Counted from the first letter of the stretch, positions 16,825 to 25,826 are shown. The stretch is 64,000 bases of DNA from Emergencia sp. (GCA_022767345.1 JALEOD010000045.1:23659-87658), one strand, 5' to 3'. Made by a program: numbers and translations. The notes: generated by a model not told the origin, from the letters alone.

Positions 16825-16904
16825 TTTTAATTAAAATTTTTTATTTAAAATATTTTAATTAAAATTCTTTAAATACAATAGCACCGCCGGAAAGAATTGT
16901 CAAT
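16825..16904 (-). promoter_or_regulatory. promoter of the acpP-acc-fab operon with two AT-rich palindromes
   Basis: On the minus strand, TTGACA (16899-16904) and TATTGT (16875-16880) are 18 bases apart, putting the transcript start near 16868. ATTTTAATTAAAAT (16852-16865) sits at the expected start point and TTTTAATTAAAA (16825-16836) lies 28 bases further, center to center. The pair looks like a double operator; a FabT-like MarR is the candidate binder. Confidence 0.7.
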
Positions 16905-16942
16905 AGAAAAAAATAATATTTCACAGGAACTACAAAAAACAT

Positions 16943-16990
16943 AAAACCATAGCACAGCAGCCTTTCAGCCGCTGGCTATGGTTTTCATCA
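16943..16990 (-). terminator. Rho-independent terminator of the malic enzyme gene
   Basis: AAAACCATAGC (16943-16953) pairs with GCTATGGTTTT (16975-16985), with an inner CAGC/GCTG extension; in the minus direction a T-rich tract follows. Confidence 0.85.
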
Positions 16991-17064
16991 TGGATGATTT
17001 ATTTTTTGTAAGTGCTTATGCTTCGCTGCTTTTCAGCTTATCCGATTCCGTAGCCTGACATAAT

Positions 17065-18231
17065 TCAATATCCTGCGCTCTTCTCCGCCTCTTTCATTAC
17101 AGCTTCTCTGATTCTGGACACAATCAGTTTATTGAAAGGATCCGGCAGCACATAATCCGGTGCAAGCTCTTCTTCCGGAATGACATCCGCAATGGCTCTT
17201 GCTGCTGCTTCCTTCATTTCTTCCGTAATCGCTGTCGCTCTGGCATCCAATGCGCCTCTGAAGATGCCAGGAAAAGCAATCACATTGTTTACCTGATTTG
17301 GGAAATCACTTCTGCCCGTTCCCACAACGGCAGCACCTGCTTCTTTGGCAAGATCAGGCATGATTTCCGGTACAGGATTACTCATGACAAAGACAATCGG
17401 ATCCTTTGCCATGGAACGAATCATATCCTGGGTTACGATGCCCGGCTTTGAAACGCCGATGAGAATATCCGCACCCTCCATGGCATCAGCCAGAGAGCCC
17501 TGCAGATTATTTTTGTTTGTAATTTCCGCCATTTTCTGCTGTTCCGGATTGTTGTATGGTGCACCGTCATAGATTGTACCCTTGCTTCCGCAAAGGATAA
17601 TGTCCCCGAAACCAAAACGCATAATCATCTTTGCGATGGAAATGCCTGCAGCACCGGCGCCACTGATGACAATTTTCAAGTTTCCAAGTTCTCTGCCCGT
17701 CACCTTGCAGGCATTGAGAAGTCCTGCACAGGTAATGATGGCTGTGCCATGCTGGTCATCGTGGAATACCGGAATGTCACACTTTTCAATCAAAGTTCTT
17801 TCGATTTCAAAGCATCTCGGTGCACTGATATCTTCCAGGTTGATACCTCCAAAACTTTTGGAAATATTGTAAACAGTGTCGATAATCACCTGTGGATCTT
17901 TGGAATTGATACAGATTGGCACTGCGTCAATGTCAGCAAAGGCCTTAAACAGCGCACATTTTCCTTCCATGACAGGCATACCTGCAGAAGGACCGATGTC
18001 CCCCAGACCCAGCACCGCTGTTCCATCGGTAATCACTGCAACCGTATTCCCCTTTCCCGTATAAGTATAGGCCAGGCTTTCGTCCCTTTCAATTTCCAGG
18101 CAAGGTTCTGCAACCCCCGGTGTATAGGCAACGGCCAGTTCTTCTCGATTGGTAATGGGCGCCTTAGTCTCTATAGAAAGTTTTCCTTTCCATTGTCTGT
18201 GTTTTTCAAGCGCCAGTTCTTTCATATCCAT
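17065..18231 (-). CDS. NAD(P)-dependent malic enzyme
   Basis: It decarboxylates malate to pyruvate with reduction of NAD(P)+. The 388-residue, short bacterial form shows [12 protein letters not shown] near residue 34, the metal/substrate region [10 protein letters not shown] near 160, the Rossmann turn [11 protein letters not shown] near 190, and [13 protein letters not shown] near 285. A GAAAGGGATG site precedes the ATG. It is apparently transcribed alone, or after argH, which ends 50 bases upstream on the same strand. NADPH from this step could feed lipid synthesis, but cofactor preference cannot be read with certainty. Confidence 0.92.
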   Translation of the reverse strand: MDMKELALEKHRQWKGKLSIETKAPITNREELAVAYTPGVAEPCLEIERDESLAYTYTGKGNTVAVITDGTAVLGLGDIGPSAGMPVMEGKCALFKAFADIDAVPICINSKDPQVIIDTVYNISKSFGGINLEDISAPRCFEIERTLIEKCDIPVFHDDQHGTAIITCAGLLNACKVTGRELGNLKIVISGAGAAGISIAKMIMRFGFGDIILCGSKGTIYDGAPYNNPEQQKMAEITNKNNLQGSLADAMEGADILIGVSKPGIVTQDMIRSMAKDPIVFVMSNPVPEIMPDLAKEAGAAVVGTGRSDFPNQVNNVIAFPGIFRGALDARATAITEEMKEAAARAIADVIPEEELAPDYVLPDPFNKLIVSRIREAVMKEAEKSAGY

Positions 18232-18281
18232 ATTGTCATCCCTTTCTTCTGCAGGCTCTGTGCCTCGTTTCCTTCTGATTT

Positions 18282-19673
18282 CTACTGCAGCTTAGGCAGA
18301 TTTTCCATAAATGCTCTGCCCACTTCAATCTGTCTTCTGACTTCAGCCGGTGCTGTTCCGCCAAAGGACATTCTTGCGTTAACGCAGGCTTTGATACTGA
18401 TATCTCCAAGGGCTTCCTTATTGACTCTGCTGTCGATTGCCTGCAGCTCTTCATCTGTCAGATCTTCAAAGTCGCAGCCCTTCACTTCGCAGGCTTTTAC
18501 CATTCTTCCTACGATGGAGTGGGCTTCTCTGAATGGAATGCCCTGTTTTGCAAAGTGTTCTGCAATATCAGTTGCATTTAAGAAGCCTTTTGCAAACTGC
18601 TTTTCAATCTGGTCCATTCTGAACTCTGTCTTTTCCAGCATATTGGCAAAGATGGTGATGCTTGCCTTCCATGCATCGATAGCATCAAAGAGACTTTCCT
18701 TGTCTTCCTGGAAGTCTTTATTATATGCCAGCGGTGTTCCCTTCATCACGGTCAGAAGCTGCATCAGATCTCCATATACTCTGCCGGTTTTACCTCTCAG
18801 AAGCTCTGCCATATCCGGATTCTTCTTCTGCGGCATAATGCTGCTTCCGGTGCAGTAGCTGTCGTCGATATCGATAAAACCGAATTCCTGGGAGTTCCAC
18901 CATACAAATTCTTCTGCCCATCTGGAAATATGCATCATAGAGATAGCCGCATCGCTTAAAAATTCCAGGCTGTAATCTCTGTCGCTGACGCTGTCCATAG
19001 CATTTTCAGTCGGTGCTGCAAAGCCAAGGAGTTCTGCAGTTCTGTGACGGTTAGTCGGCAGTGTGGTACCTGCCATGGCGCATGCACCCAGTGGAGAAAG
19101 ATTCATTCTTTCGTAAGTATCCATCAGTCTGTCGATGTCTCTTCTGAACATCTGGAAATATGCCATAAAGATGAATCCGATGGTAATTGGCTGTGCATGC
19201 TGAATGTGTGTAAAGCCTACTGTAATGCTGTCTGCATACTTTTCTGCTTTTTCCAGGATCACTTCTTCCAGGTAGCACAGTCTGTTGACAATCTCTCTGA
19301 TTTCTTTTTTCAGATAGAGTCTGCCGTCAATCTGGCACTGGTCATTTCTGCTTCTTGCGGTGTGCAGCTTCTTGCCCACATCGCCGATTTCTGCAATCAG
19401 CCTGCTTTCAATGCCCATGTGAATATCTTCATCGTCTACATTGAATACGATTTCGCCGCTTTTAATTTTTTCACGAATGGTTTCCAGTCCTGCTATAATC
19501 TGCTTTGCCTCTTCCGCAGATACGATGCCCTGCTCTCCCAGCATAGTCACATGGGCAATACTGCCGTCAATATCCTCATTGTACATTCTCTGGTCAAATC
19601 CGATGGATGCATTAAACTGTTTTACAATATCATCCATTTCTTTTGCAAATCTTCCGCCCCATAAACTGGCCAT
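18282..19673 (-). CDS. argH: argininosuccinate lyase
   Basis: ArgH splits argininosuccinate into arginine and fumarate. The 463-residue protein has the fumarase/aspartase-superfamily signature GSSIMPQKKNPD near residue 281 with the catalytic Ser, plus SRNDQ near 110 and TGFTHIQHAQP near 150. The start has an AAGGAGGAATAG site that lies inside the end of a decayed argH-like fragment upstream. argG is not in the window. Confidence 0.96.
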   Translation of the reverse strand: MASLWGGRFAKEMDDIVKQFNASIGFDQRMYNEDIDGSIAHVTMLGEQGIVSAEEAKQIIAGLETIREKIKSGEIVFNVDDEDIHMGIESRLIAEIGDVGKKLHTARSRNDQCQIDGRLYLKKEIREIVNRLCYLEEVILEKAEKYADSITVGFTHIQHAQPITIGFIFMAYFQMFRRDIDRLMDTYERMNLSPLGACAMAGTTLPTNRHRTAELLGFAAPTENAMDSVSDRDYSLEFLSDAAISMMHISRWAEEFVWWNSQEFGFIDIDDSYCTGSSIMPQKKNPDMAELLRGKTGRVYGDLMQLLTVMKGTPLAYNKDFQEDKESLFDAIDAWKASITIFANMLEKTEFRMDQIEKQFAKGFLNATDIAEHFAKQGIPFREAHSIVGRMVKACEVKGCDFEDLTDEELQAIDSRVNKEALGDISIKACVNARMSFGGTAPAEVRRQIEVGRAFMENLPKLQ

Positions 19674-19675
19674 AT

Positions 19676-19862
19676 CTATTCCTCCTTCAAAAACTCTCTT
19701 GCATTTTCAATCTGGCGTTTCACATCAGAAACGGATGTGCCGCCAAAACTGTTTCTATTTTTTATACAGTTTTCAATCGTAAACCGACTCAAATCTGTAA
19801 GTCCATAATCAAAATTTAATATCTGCAGATCCTCTTTTGTAACATCTGCTTTCTCAACCCGC
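19676..19862 (-). pseudogene. C-terminal fragment of a second argininosuccinate lyase-like gene
   Basis: The minus-strand frame just upstream of argH, ending with TAG at 19676, reads KEDLQILNFDYG...NRNSFGGTSVSDVKRQIENA. This matches the ArgH C-terminus (EELQAIDSRVN...ARMSFGGTAPAEVRRQIEVG) in order and spacing. No start codon or upstream ArgH sequence is present, as a TAG closes the frame near 19862. It is about 60 residues against 463 for the intact neighbour. The fragment also carries the ribosome binding site used by argH. Confidence 0.7.
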
Positions 19863-19937
19863 TAATTTGCTGCTTCTTCCTCTTCCAGGCGAACAATATC
19901 TGCAATAGACAGGTTTTCGACCTTGATGCCTTTTGCC

Positions 19938-20219
19938 TTACTGATCGGTAGGCACCTGATAAAGCGGCACCAGATTCTCCTTTCCAAGTGCAAAGCTGAG
20001 AACCTGAATAGAGGCTGACTCCTTCATTTTTGGCTGTACAGCCTGAAAGGTTGTCAGCGCAGACATGACGACGCATTCCTCTTCCAGCTGCGTCAGTCTT
20101 TCAATCTCCTGCAATGAATAGGAGTGAATCTGCGCATAATCGGCAAAATATTGATTCAGATCCTCCTCGATTGTCTGTGCAAAGGCTTTTTCCCTCGCAA
20201 CTACGGCTATCTTTTTCAT
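19938..20219 (-). pseudogene. N-terminal remnant of a regulator, possibly a sigma-54-dependent type
   Basis: The 93-residue frame begins at an ATG with a GGGAGG site and reads MKKIAVVAREKAFAQTIEED, then SALTTFQAVQPKMK and KENLVPLYQVP, ending at TAA 19938. It looks like the receiver-like N-terminal domain of clostridial sigma-54 activators. A coding-like tail follows in another frame (IKVENLSIADIVRLEEEE) and closes near 19863, next to the argH fragment. I read the region as the fused leftovers of a deletion. It could instead be a short functional protein. Confidence 0.45.
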
Positions 20220-20399
20220 GGTCCATCCTCCCGGTTGAATTCTTTCTATTTATTATACTAAAGAATTCACAGAAGCGCCATGCATTTTATTCAGTCTGCC
20301 TACAGAGACAATCTGTACTGTTACTTTTCCCTTTTTCCGGTATGTTTCTTTTAGAATATCGGTACACCGACCTATTGCCAACATCATAATCAGAAAAAA

Positions 20400-20431
20400 A
20401 CACCGCAATTCCATCCGAAACTGCGGTGTTT
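20400..20431 (-). terminator. Rho-independent terminator
   Basis: CACCGCA (20401-20407) pairs with TGCGGTG (20422-20428), extended by A/T pairs. The minus-strand reading ends in a run of seven T's; it closes the gltX/MmcQ unit. Confidence 0.85.
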
Positions 20432-20437
20432 TATATT

Positions 20438-20671
20438 TTATTTTATAGGTGGCGCTGTCATCTCATAGCTTGCGTCGAGAAGCACACGAATTTCGCTTTC
20501 AGGCACGCCGCCGGAAAGCGCGATAGAAATCCAGTGCTGCTTGTTCATATGGTATGCGGAGAAAAAGCCCTCCCGGCTCAGCAGCGAGAAAATCATACCT
20601 GAGTGACATTTCACGTTGAGGATATCTACGATGCCATCTCCGGGCAGCCCCAGCGTTCTCCATCCCTTCAT
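20438..20671 (-). CDS. short MmcQ/YjbR-family protein, probably truncated
   Basis: The 77-residue frame starting at the ATG at 20671 contains the C-terminal core of MmcQ/YjbR proteins: ILNVKCHSGMIFSLL, FFSAYHMNKQHWISIAL and VPESEIRVLLDASYEMT. Full-length members have about 110-120 residues, with an N-terminal helix-strand unit that is absent here. It begins 8 bases after the gltX stop and lacks a clear ribosome binding site, so it may be a remnant or translated by reinitiation. The family has a cyclic double-beta fold; its function is not established. Confidence 0.55.
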   Translation of the reverse strand: MKGWRTLGLPGDGIVDILNVKCHSGMIFSLLSREGFFSAYHMNKQHWISIALSGGVPESEIRVLLDASYEMTAPPIK

Positions 20672-20679
20672 TACATCGT

Positions 20680-22335
20680 CTATTTGTAATTCGCAATTCT
20701 TTCTCTGGTCTTTTCTTCTCCCAGAATCTGCTGAATTTCCCATACATCCGGAGACTGTGCCCGTCCCATCAGCGCAATTCTGATGACCGTGCTGACATGG
20801 CCTACGTGACCTTTATATTCCTCAGGATGTTTCTTGAAATCCTTCGGTTTTGCCGCATAGCCCATTTCGGTCGCCATAGTTCTGATTTTGGCAAACCACT
20901 GGCTCTGATCATCGGCGTGGTCATAGTTTTTTAAGTATCCTGCGAGAATTGCCGGAATATCCTCTGCCGGCACCTCTGCCGGCATCGCGTCTTCGATTTT
21001 GAACATATCGTCGAAGAAGTAGCTGATAAACTCTACAATCTGCTGGGCGTAAATCAGGTCTTTTCTAGGCTTACTGTCACTTCTTCCCAAATCCAAAATT
21101 CTTTCCAAGTATTCCCTATTCTCAAAGATGTGCAGGATTTCCGGCTTAAATTCCTCAGCCCAGCCCTTTAGGAAGTCATACAATTTGTTGGCCGGAATGC
21201 GAAGCAGCACGTCCTTACTGATATCGTTCAGCTTGTTCAAATCAAAGAGCGCGCCAGAATTGCTCATCTTTTCGGTGGTAAATGTAAACTCGTCGATATC
21301 CGCCTCCTGATGTTCCATTCTCCACTCCTCGAAGTTGGAGTTCAAAATGGTCAGCAGGTATTCTCTGACTGCCGCAGGGTGATAGCCCTGATTTCTATAG
21401 TAATCCAGCGAAAGCTCTGGGTCTTTTCTCTTTGAGAGCTTTCTCTTGTTGCCCTCTTCATCTAACTTCATCAGCTGTGCTGTATGGCAGTAAACAGGCG
21501 GCTGCCATCCCAGTTTTTCAAAGAGTTCCACATGAATCGGCAGTGACGGCAGCCACTCCGCGCCGCGCACTACATGGGTGGTGCGCATCAGATGGTCGTC
21601 CACCACATGGGCAAAGTGATAGGTCGGAATTCCTGTTGCTTTTAAGATGACTACATCCTGGAAGTTTTCCGGCATTTCCAAAACGCCTCTGACAGCATCC
21701 TCCACTTTTATCTTTCTTACATTCTCCTCAGTTGCCTGCGGATTTCCGCCGGAGCGCAGTCTGATGACATAGGATTTGCCCGCAGCCAGATTTGCCTCGA
21801 TTTCCTCCATAGAAAGGTCTCTGTTCTTTGCATAGGCACCGTAGATACCCGGATTGGCCTTCTCTGCTTCCTGCCCTGCACGAATCTCCGCAATTTCTTC
21901 TTCGGTGAGGAAACAAGGATACGCCTTGCCTTCTGCAACCAGCTTCTTTGCAAAGCACTGATAAATCTCTCCTCGCTGACTCTGGGTATAGCTGCCGTAA
22001 TCACCGGTTTCGCCATCAAGGCCTGCCCCTTCATCAAAATTGATGCCAAAGAACCGCAGCGAGTTAATGATGGTTTCCACCGCGCCCTCTACATAACGCT
22101 TGTCATCGGTATCTTCTATTCTAAGATAAAATACGCCGCCGCTCTGGTGGGCAAGACGCTCGTCCACAAATGCACCATAAAGATTTCCCAGATGAATAAA
22201 ACCTGTCGGGCTCGGTCCAAGCCTGGTCACCTTTGCCCCCTCCGGCAGATTTCTCTTCGGATACTGGGTTTCTATTTCTTCTGTTGTCTTTGTAATATGC
22301 GGAAATAAAAGGTCCGCCAATTTATGATAATCCAC
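20680..22335 (-). CDS. gltX: glutamate--tRNA ligase
   Basis: The class I synthetase charges tRNA with glutamate. The 551-residue protein has the HIGH-type motif in LGPSPTGFIHLGNLYG, FYLRIEDTDDKR, and the KMSKS-type loop KRKLSKRKDPELS. An N-terminal leader of about 35 residues precedes the catalytic core, as in some clostridial enzymes. The open frame starts with ATG at 22350, but that ATG is part of a GGAGG site; the GTG at 22335, 8 bases after it, is the better start. No T-box leader fits in the 150-base divergent gap with the germination gene. Confidence 0.94.
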   Translation of the reverse strand: MDYHKLADLLFPHITKTTEEIETQYPKRNLPEGAKVTRLGPSPTGFIHLGNLYGAFVDERLAHQSGGVFYLRIEDTDDKRYVEGAVETIINSLRFFGINFDEGAGLDGETGDYGSYTQSQRGEIYQCFAKKLVAEGKAYPCFLTEEEIAEIRAGQEAEKANPGIYGAYAKNRDLSMEEIEANLAAGKSYVIRLRSGGNPQATEENVRKIKVEDAVRGVLEMPENFQDVVILKATGIPTYHFAHVVDDHLMRTTHVVRGAEWLPSLPIHVELFEKLGWQPPVYCHTAQLMKLDEEGNKRKLSKRKDPELSLDYYRNQGYHPAAVREYLLTILNSNFEEWRMEHQEADIDEFTFTTEKMSNSGALFDLNKLNDISKDVLLRIPANKLYDFLKGWAEEFKPEILHIFENREYLERILDLGRSDSKPRKDLIYAQQIVEFISYFFDDMFKIEDAMPAEVPAEDIPAILAGYLKNYDHADDQSQWFAKIRTMATEMGYAAKPKDFKKHPEEYKGHVGHVSTVIRIALMGRAQSPDVWEIQQILGEEKTRERIANYK

Positions 22336-22488
22336 TACAAAATCCTCCATTTTGGTTTTTCTGACGATAATATATAATCCATATTATTATATACTTTCCG
22401 GCGTATGAATTTCAAGGTTTTTGGCAAAATAATTATACTTTCATTGCACTACGCATACCAAACAGAATACAAAAAATGAGGAGGTTTT

Positions 22489-23907
22489 ATGAGTGAAAAT
22501 AAATACCCTTATTTCTTAGAACATCTTACCGGTCAGCTGCCCCTTGGCGAAGCCTTTGACCTTGTGGAAAGACAAATCGTGATTGGCGGAAGAGCCGGCA
22601 GGCTCTACTTTGTTGATGGCCTTTCCGACAGTGAAAAACTGCAGCTGCTGTTCAACTTTCTTCTTGCAATTCCCGAGGAACGTATGGAAAAAATGGAAAA
22701 TACCGACCAATTTGTGGCGGAGCTTTTTCCTTATATTAACAGTTCCATCGAAACCGATATTGATACAGCCGTACAATTTCTTTACTCCGGCCTTTCCCCC
22801 ATTATTCTGGACGGCTTCGATAAAATTATTGTTGCCGACACGAGAAGTTATCCCCAGCGCAGCGTGGAAGAGCCTGAAAAAGAAAAAACGCTGCGCGGTC
22901 CCAAGGACGGCTTTACAGAAAATTTCATGAGTAATCTGGGATTGATCCGGCGCCGCATTCGAGACAACCGGCTGATCTTTGAAAAGTTTACGGTCGGTGA
23001 AAAATCCCGCACCGATGTGGCGCTCTGCTATATGAAAGGCAGTGCCGATATCGATCTTGTTAAACGCATCGGTAAAGGGCTTTCCGAAATTGTACTGGAC
23101 AGCGTCTCCATCGGCGATCAGACTATTGTAGAACAACTGATTACAAAACTCAACGGAGGAAAACGCAGATGGCGGCTGAACCCTTTTCCAAAGGTTCGCT
23201 ACACCCAGCGGCCCGATATCATTTCGGCCCATCTGACAGAGGGAAAAATCGCTTTGGTAATCGACAATTCTCCGACGGTGGTTTTGATTCCTGTAGGGAT
23301 TTTTGATTTTATACAAGATGTAGACGACTATTATTTTCCTTTGATTACAGGCAACTACCTGCGGCTGCTGCGGATTTTTAATATGCTTGTCATCATGCTT
23401 TTGACACCTATTTATCTGCTCATCGTGGAGGGAGATATTCCGCCGCCGGGATCCATGGATTTTATCACGCCCAAAGACCCTTACGCCCTATCGGTCTTCT
23501 GGCAGTTTATCTTACTGGAACTTGCCATCGATGGCCTTCGCCTTGCATCTCTTAACACGCCGGATTCTCTGGGAATGTCACTTTCTGTCATTGGTGCGTT
23601 GATTCTGGGAGAGTTTTCCGTAGAGTCCGGCTGGTTTATTCCTCAGACCATTCTCATGATGGCGGTGGTTTCCCTTGCTTCCTTTACGCAGCCCAGCATC
23701 GAGCTTTCCTACGGTGCAAAGTTCGTTAGAATGCTCATGCTCATCGGCGCTATGCTATGGGGCGTACCCGGACTTGTCTGCGCCCTGCTTCTCGGAATTT
23801 TGCAAGTTGCCTTTACAAAAACTCTCAGCGGCCACTCCTATCTCTATCCGCTGATTCCTTTCAAGTGGAGCGCTCTCAAAAAACTAATATTCAGGACGAC
23901 CAAGTAG
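22489..23907 (+). CDS. spore germination protein, GerA/SpoVAF family
   Basis: The 472-residue protein has the GerA-family build: a soluble N-terminal half (residues 1-260, with DVALCYMKGSAD near 176 and the conserved YTQRPDIISAHL) and a C-terminal half with five or six membrane helices, including the PPPGSMDFITP loop. GerA-type subunits form germinant receptors in the spore inner membrane with GerB and GerC; SpoVAF is a stand-alone relative from the spoVA operon. No gerB, gerC or spoVA genes are adjacent, so SpoVAF-like or orphan receptor status is likely. A perfect GAGGAGG site precedes the ATG. Confidence 0.88.
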   Translation: MSENKYPYFLEHLTGQLPLGEAFDLVERQIVIGGRAGRLYFVDGLSDSEKLQLLFNFLLAIPEERMEKMENTDQFVAELFPYINSSIETDIDTAVQFLYSGLSPIILDGFDKIIVADTRSYPQRSVEEPEKEKTLRGPKDGFTENFMSNLGLIRRRIRDNRLIFEKFTVGEKSRTDVALCYMKGSADIDLVKRIGKGLSEIVLDSVSIGDQTIVEQLITKLNGGKRRWRLNPFPKVRYTQRPDIISAHLTEGKIALVIDNSPTVVLIPVGIFDFIQDVDDYYFPLITGNYLRLLRIFNMLVIMLLTPIYLLIVEGDIPPPGSMDFITPKDPYALSVFWQFILLELAIDGLRLASLNTPDSLGMSLSVIGALILGEFSVESGWFIPQTILMMAVVSLASFTQPSIELSYGAKFVRMLMLIGAMLWGVPGLVCALLLGILQVAFTKTLSGHSYLYPLIPFKWSALKKLIFRTTK

Positions 23908-23925
23908 TCGTCCTGAAATTTTTTT
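23891..23925 (+). terminator. terminator overlapping the stop codon of the GerA/SpoVAF-type gene
   Basis: TCAGGACGAC (23891-23900) pairs perfectly with GTCGTCCTGA (23907-23916) and is followed by AAATTTTTTT. The TAG stop lies in the loop/stem. Confidence 0.9.
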
Positions 23926-23946
23926 ATACAAATATTTTAAATGTCT

Positions 23947-24396
23947 TTAAAAACCGTAATTGAAATTATTGTGATAGTGGTAGCTGGCATTATAACCTAT
24001 AATATAATTGATTACACTTATAATCAGACCGATAATACAGATTGCAAAGATAACCAGCCCGATAATAATCAAGGCTTTTGCCCAGGTAGGCATACCTTTC
24101 TGCACCTGCGGATATTCCTGATTTCCCTGTTCATAGTGATACTGCTGACCTTGACTGCCTGCTTCATAGATGCGGTACTCCGGCTTCAGCGGATAGTCTC
24201 TGCGAACAATTAAATATACAATCACACCGATAAAACTCGGTACCAGGGCTGCAACCAGCGCCCACAGCCACGGGGAACAGTCCATTCTCTTATTGGCGTC
24301 TCGATATACTAAAACTGCCAGCAGAATCGGAATTCCGAATGCAAAGATTAAAATCAGCGGAATTATCAAAATCATAAATATGCTTCCAATCACCAT
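23947..24396 (-). CDS. membrane protein with three predicted helices, function unknown
   Basis: The 149-residue protein has two N-terminal membrane helices (about residues 5-30 and 43-64), a polar Gln/Tyr/Glu-rich loop (66-103) and a third helix (104-130) followed by a Tyr/His/Asn-rich tail. The VYRDANKRMDCSPWLWAL stretch between helices 1 and 2 resembles the PLD-nuclease N-terminal-like membrane domain found in small Firmicutes proteins. A GGAGATAAAGGT site precedes the ATG. It converges on the germination gene and is divergent from the cwlJ-like gene. No specific function can be given. Confidence 0.75.
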   Translation of the reverse strand: MVIGSIFMILIIPLILIFAFGIPILLAVLVYRDANKRMDCSPWLWALVAALVPSFIGVIVYLIVRRDYPLKPEYRIYEAGSQGQQYHYEQGNQEYPQVQKGMPTWAKALIIIGLVIFAICIIGLIISVINYIIGYNASYHYHNNFNYGF

Positions 24397-24450
24397 ACCT
24401 TTATCTCCCTTCCATAAAGTCTTTCGACAAATTTCTGCTTATAGTATACC

Positions 24451-24476
24451 ACATTTTATCCGTGGTGCATATGTTA
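24451..24476 (+). promoter_or_regulatory. possible mother-cell (SigK/SigE-type) promoter before the cwlJ-gerQ pair
   Basis: CATATGTTA (24468-24476) fits the CATA-N3-TA form of late mother-cell promoters, with an AC 15 bases upstream at 24451. The assignment leans on the sporulation role of the genes behind it and is tentative. Confidence 0.3.
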
Positions 24477-24508
24477 TTAGTGAAACTTTTTAACCCCGAG
24501 GTGAACCC

Positions 24509-24952
24509 ATGGCTTATGACACACGAGAACTTTTCGCCCGCCTGATTCAGTGCGAGGCAGGAGGGGAAGGGGAAGATGGTATGCGCGCTGTGGCAACAGT
24601 GATTATGAACCGAGCTACAATCGACTATGGGGAATTTGCCCGCGTCAGCAACGGCGGCGATATTCGCGCCATTATTCTGCAGCAGGGACAATTTGTCTGC
24701 CTGCGCGAATCCATCGGCGGCACATATAACAGACAGAACATTTATAACATGACACCTACACAGGAACACTATGATATTGTAGACTGGGCGATGGGAGGCG
24801 GCAGACTTCCCGGCGTAGACGGTTCTTTGTTTTTTCACAACCCGTACAGTCCAATCTGTCCTACCTATTTTCCTACAAATGTAGGTGTGATTCATAACCG
24901 AATCGGCGATCACTGTTTTTATCTTCCTACTTCTTATTATGCCAACACCTAA
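24509..24952 (+). CDS. cell wall hydrolase of the CwlJ/SleB family (spore cortex-lytic)
   Basis: The 147-residue protein is a single Hydrolase_2/SleB-type domain with no signal peptide, as in CwlJ. The catalytic Glu is in LIQCEAGGEGEDGMRAVA near residue 15, and NRATIDYGEF, SLFFHNP and HCFYLP strands follow. CwlJ-type enzymes cut cortex peptidoglycan during germination and are put in place from the mother cell together with GerQ. A GerQ-like gene follows 58 bases downstream, supporting the CwlJ rather than SleB role. CGAGGTGA lies upstream of the ATG. Confidence 0.82.
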   Translation: MAYDTRELFARLIQCEAGGEGEDGMRAVATVIMNRATIDYGEFARVSNGGDIRAIILQQGQFVCLRESIGGTYNRQNIYNMTPTQEHYDIVDWAMGGGRLPGVDGSLFFHNPYSPICPTYFPTNVGVIHNRIGDHCFYLPTSYYANT

Positions 24953-25010
24953 TGACAACCAATCGGAATCGATATTTTCAAGTTAAAAAATTAAAAGCGA
25001 GGTACTTCAT

Positions 25011-25748
25011 ATGGCAACACCATGTAACGCAAAAAATGGCGGCGGTAATGTCTCCCTGCAGGCCACACCTGCAGATAATTCAAATATCAGCTTCGTTCCC
25101 GCCCCAATTATTACTTACCCTCAAATGACAAACTGTACCAGTCAGACAAATCCACCGCAGGCAATGCCGGACACTTCAAATTTTCCTTCCTACTCCGGCA
25201 TCGTTGCTTCAACTGTACCAATGCCTGGCACGCAAGCGATGAATCAGAGGGGTGCGGAAACACAGACGCCTTCCATTATACCTACCCCTGAAGGTGTTAT
25301 TGAAACCATTCCCGGTCAGCCGGACCCTCCGGCGCTTTTCACAAATGCCAATGCTGATGCCGGAAGAGTTACTTCATCTTCTGTAACAGGAAACACGCAG
25401 ACACCAAGCAGCAGCGGTGTTATTCCGCCAAGTATTCTTCCAGAAGCTCCGCAGTTTCAGGTTCCAAATAATCCCCTTCTGCCGCCAGGCTATCAGGAAA
25501 CCATCGACTATGAAAATCTGCAGTATTTAAACGGTTTTCTCCGAACCCAAATCGGAAAGTACATGCGCATCGAGCAGCTGGTAGGCTCCGGCAATATTGA
25601 AGATCGCTACGGCTATCTAATCGGTGTCGGTGTCAACTATATCCTTCTGCAGGAAATCGGCACCGGCAATGTCAGTGCAATCGACTACTATAATATTAAA
25701 TACATCTACATTTACTATGCAACTCCGGAACTGCCTTATTTCAGATAA
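25011..25748 (+). CDS. GerQ-like spore coat protein with long Pro/Thr/Ser-rich N-terminus
   Basis: Of 245 residues, the first ~160 are low-complexity Pro, Ser, Thr, Asn and Gln. The last ~75 form a compact domain: ENLQYLNGFLRTQIGKYMR, a GYLIGVGVNYILLQEIG strand pair and a final IKYIYIYY strand. This order and the position after cwlJ match GerQ, a coat protein needed for CwlJ function and cross-linked in the coat of Bacillus. The assignment rests on fold-level similarity by eye and gene context. A GCGAGGT site precedes the ATG. Confidence 0.55.
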   Translation: MATPCNAKNGGGNVSLQATPADNSNISFVPAPIITYPQMTNCTSQTNPPQAMPDTSNFPSYSGIVASTVPMPGTQAMNQRGAETQTPSIIPTPEGVIETIPGQPDPPALFTNANADAGRVTSSSVTGNTQTPSSSGVIPPSILPEAPQFQVPNNPLLPPGYQETIDYENLQYLNGFLRTQIGKYMRIEQLVGSGNIEDRYGYLIGVGVNYILLQEIGTGNVSAIDYYNIKYIYIYYATPELPYFR

Positions 25749-25768
25749 AAGGTTTTAGACTCACCCGC

Positions 25769-25826
25769 GGAGACTGCCGCCCTGTTTAACCATTCGGTTG
25801 AGCGGGATGGGCAGTCTCCATTTTTT
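25769..25826 (+). terminator. Rho-independent terminator after the gerQ-like gene
   Basis: GGAGACTGCC (25769-25778) pairs with GGCAGTCTCC (25810-25819), followed by ATTTTTT. Confidence 0.9.

Noticed and set aside
22336..22488. T-box leader for gltX
   Set aside because: The divergent gap is only about 150 bases and shows no specifier loop, T-box sequence or terminator.
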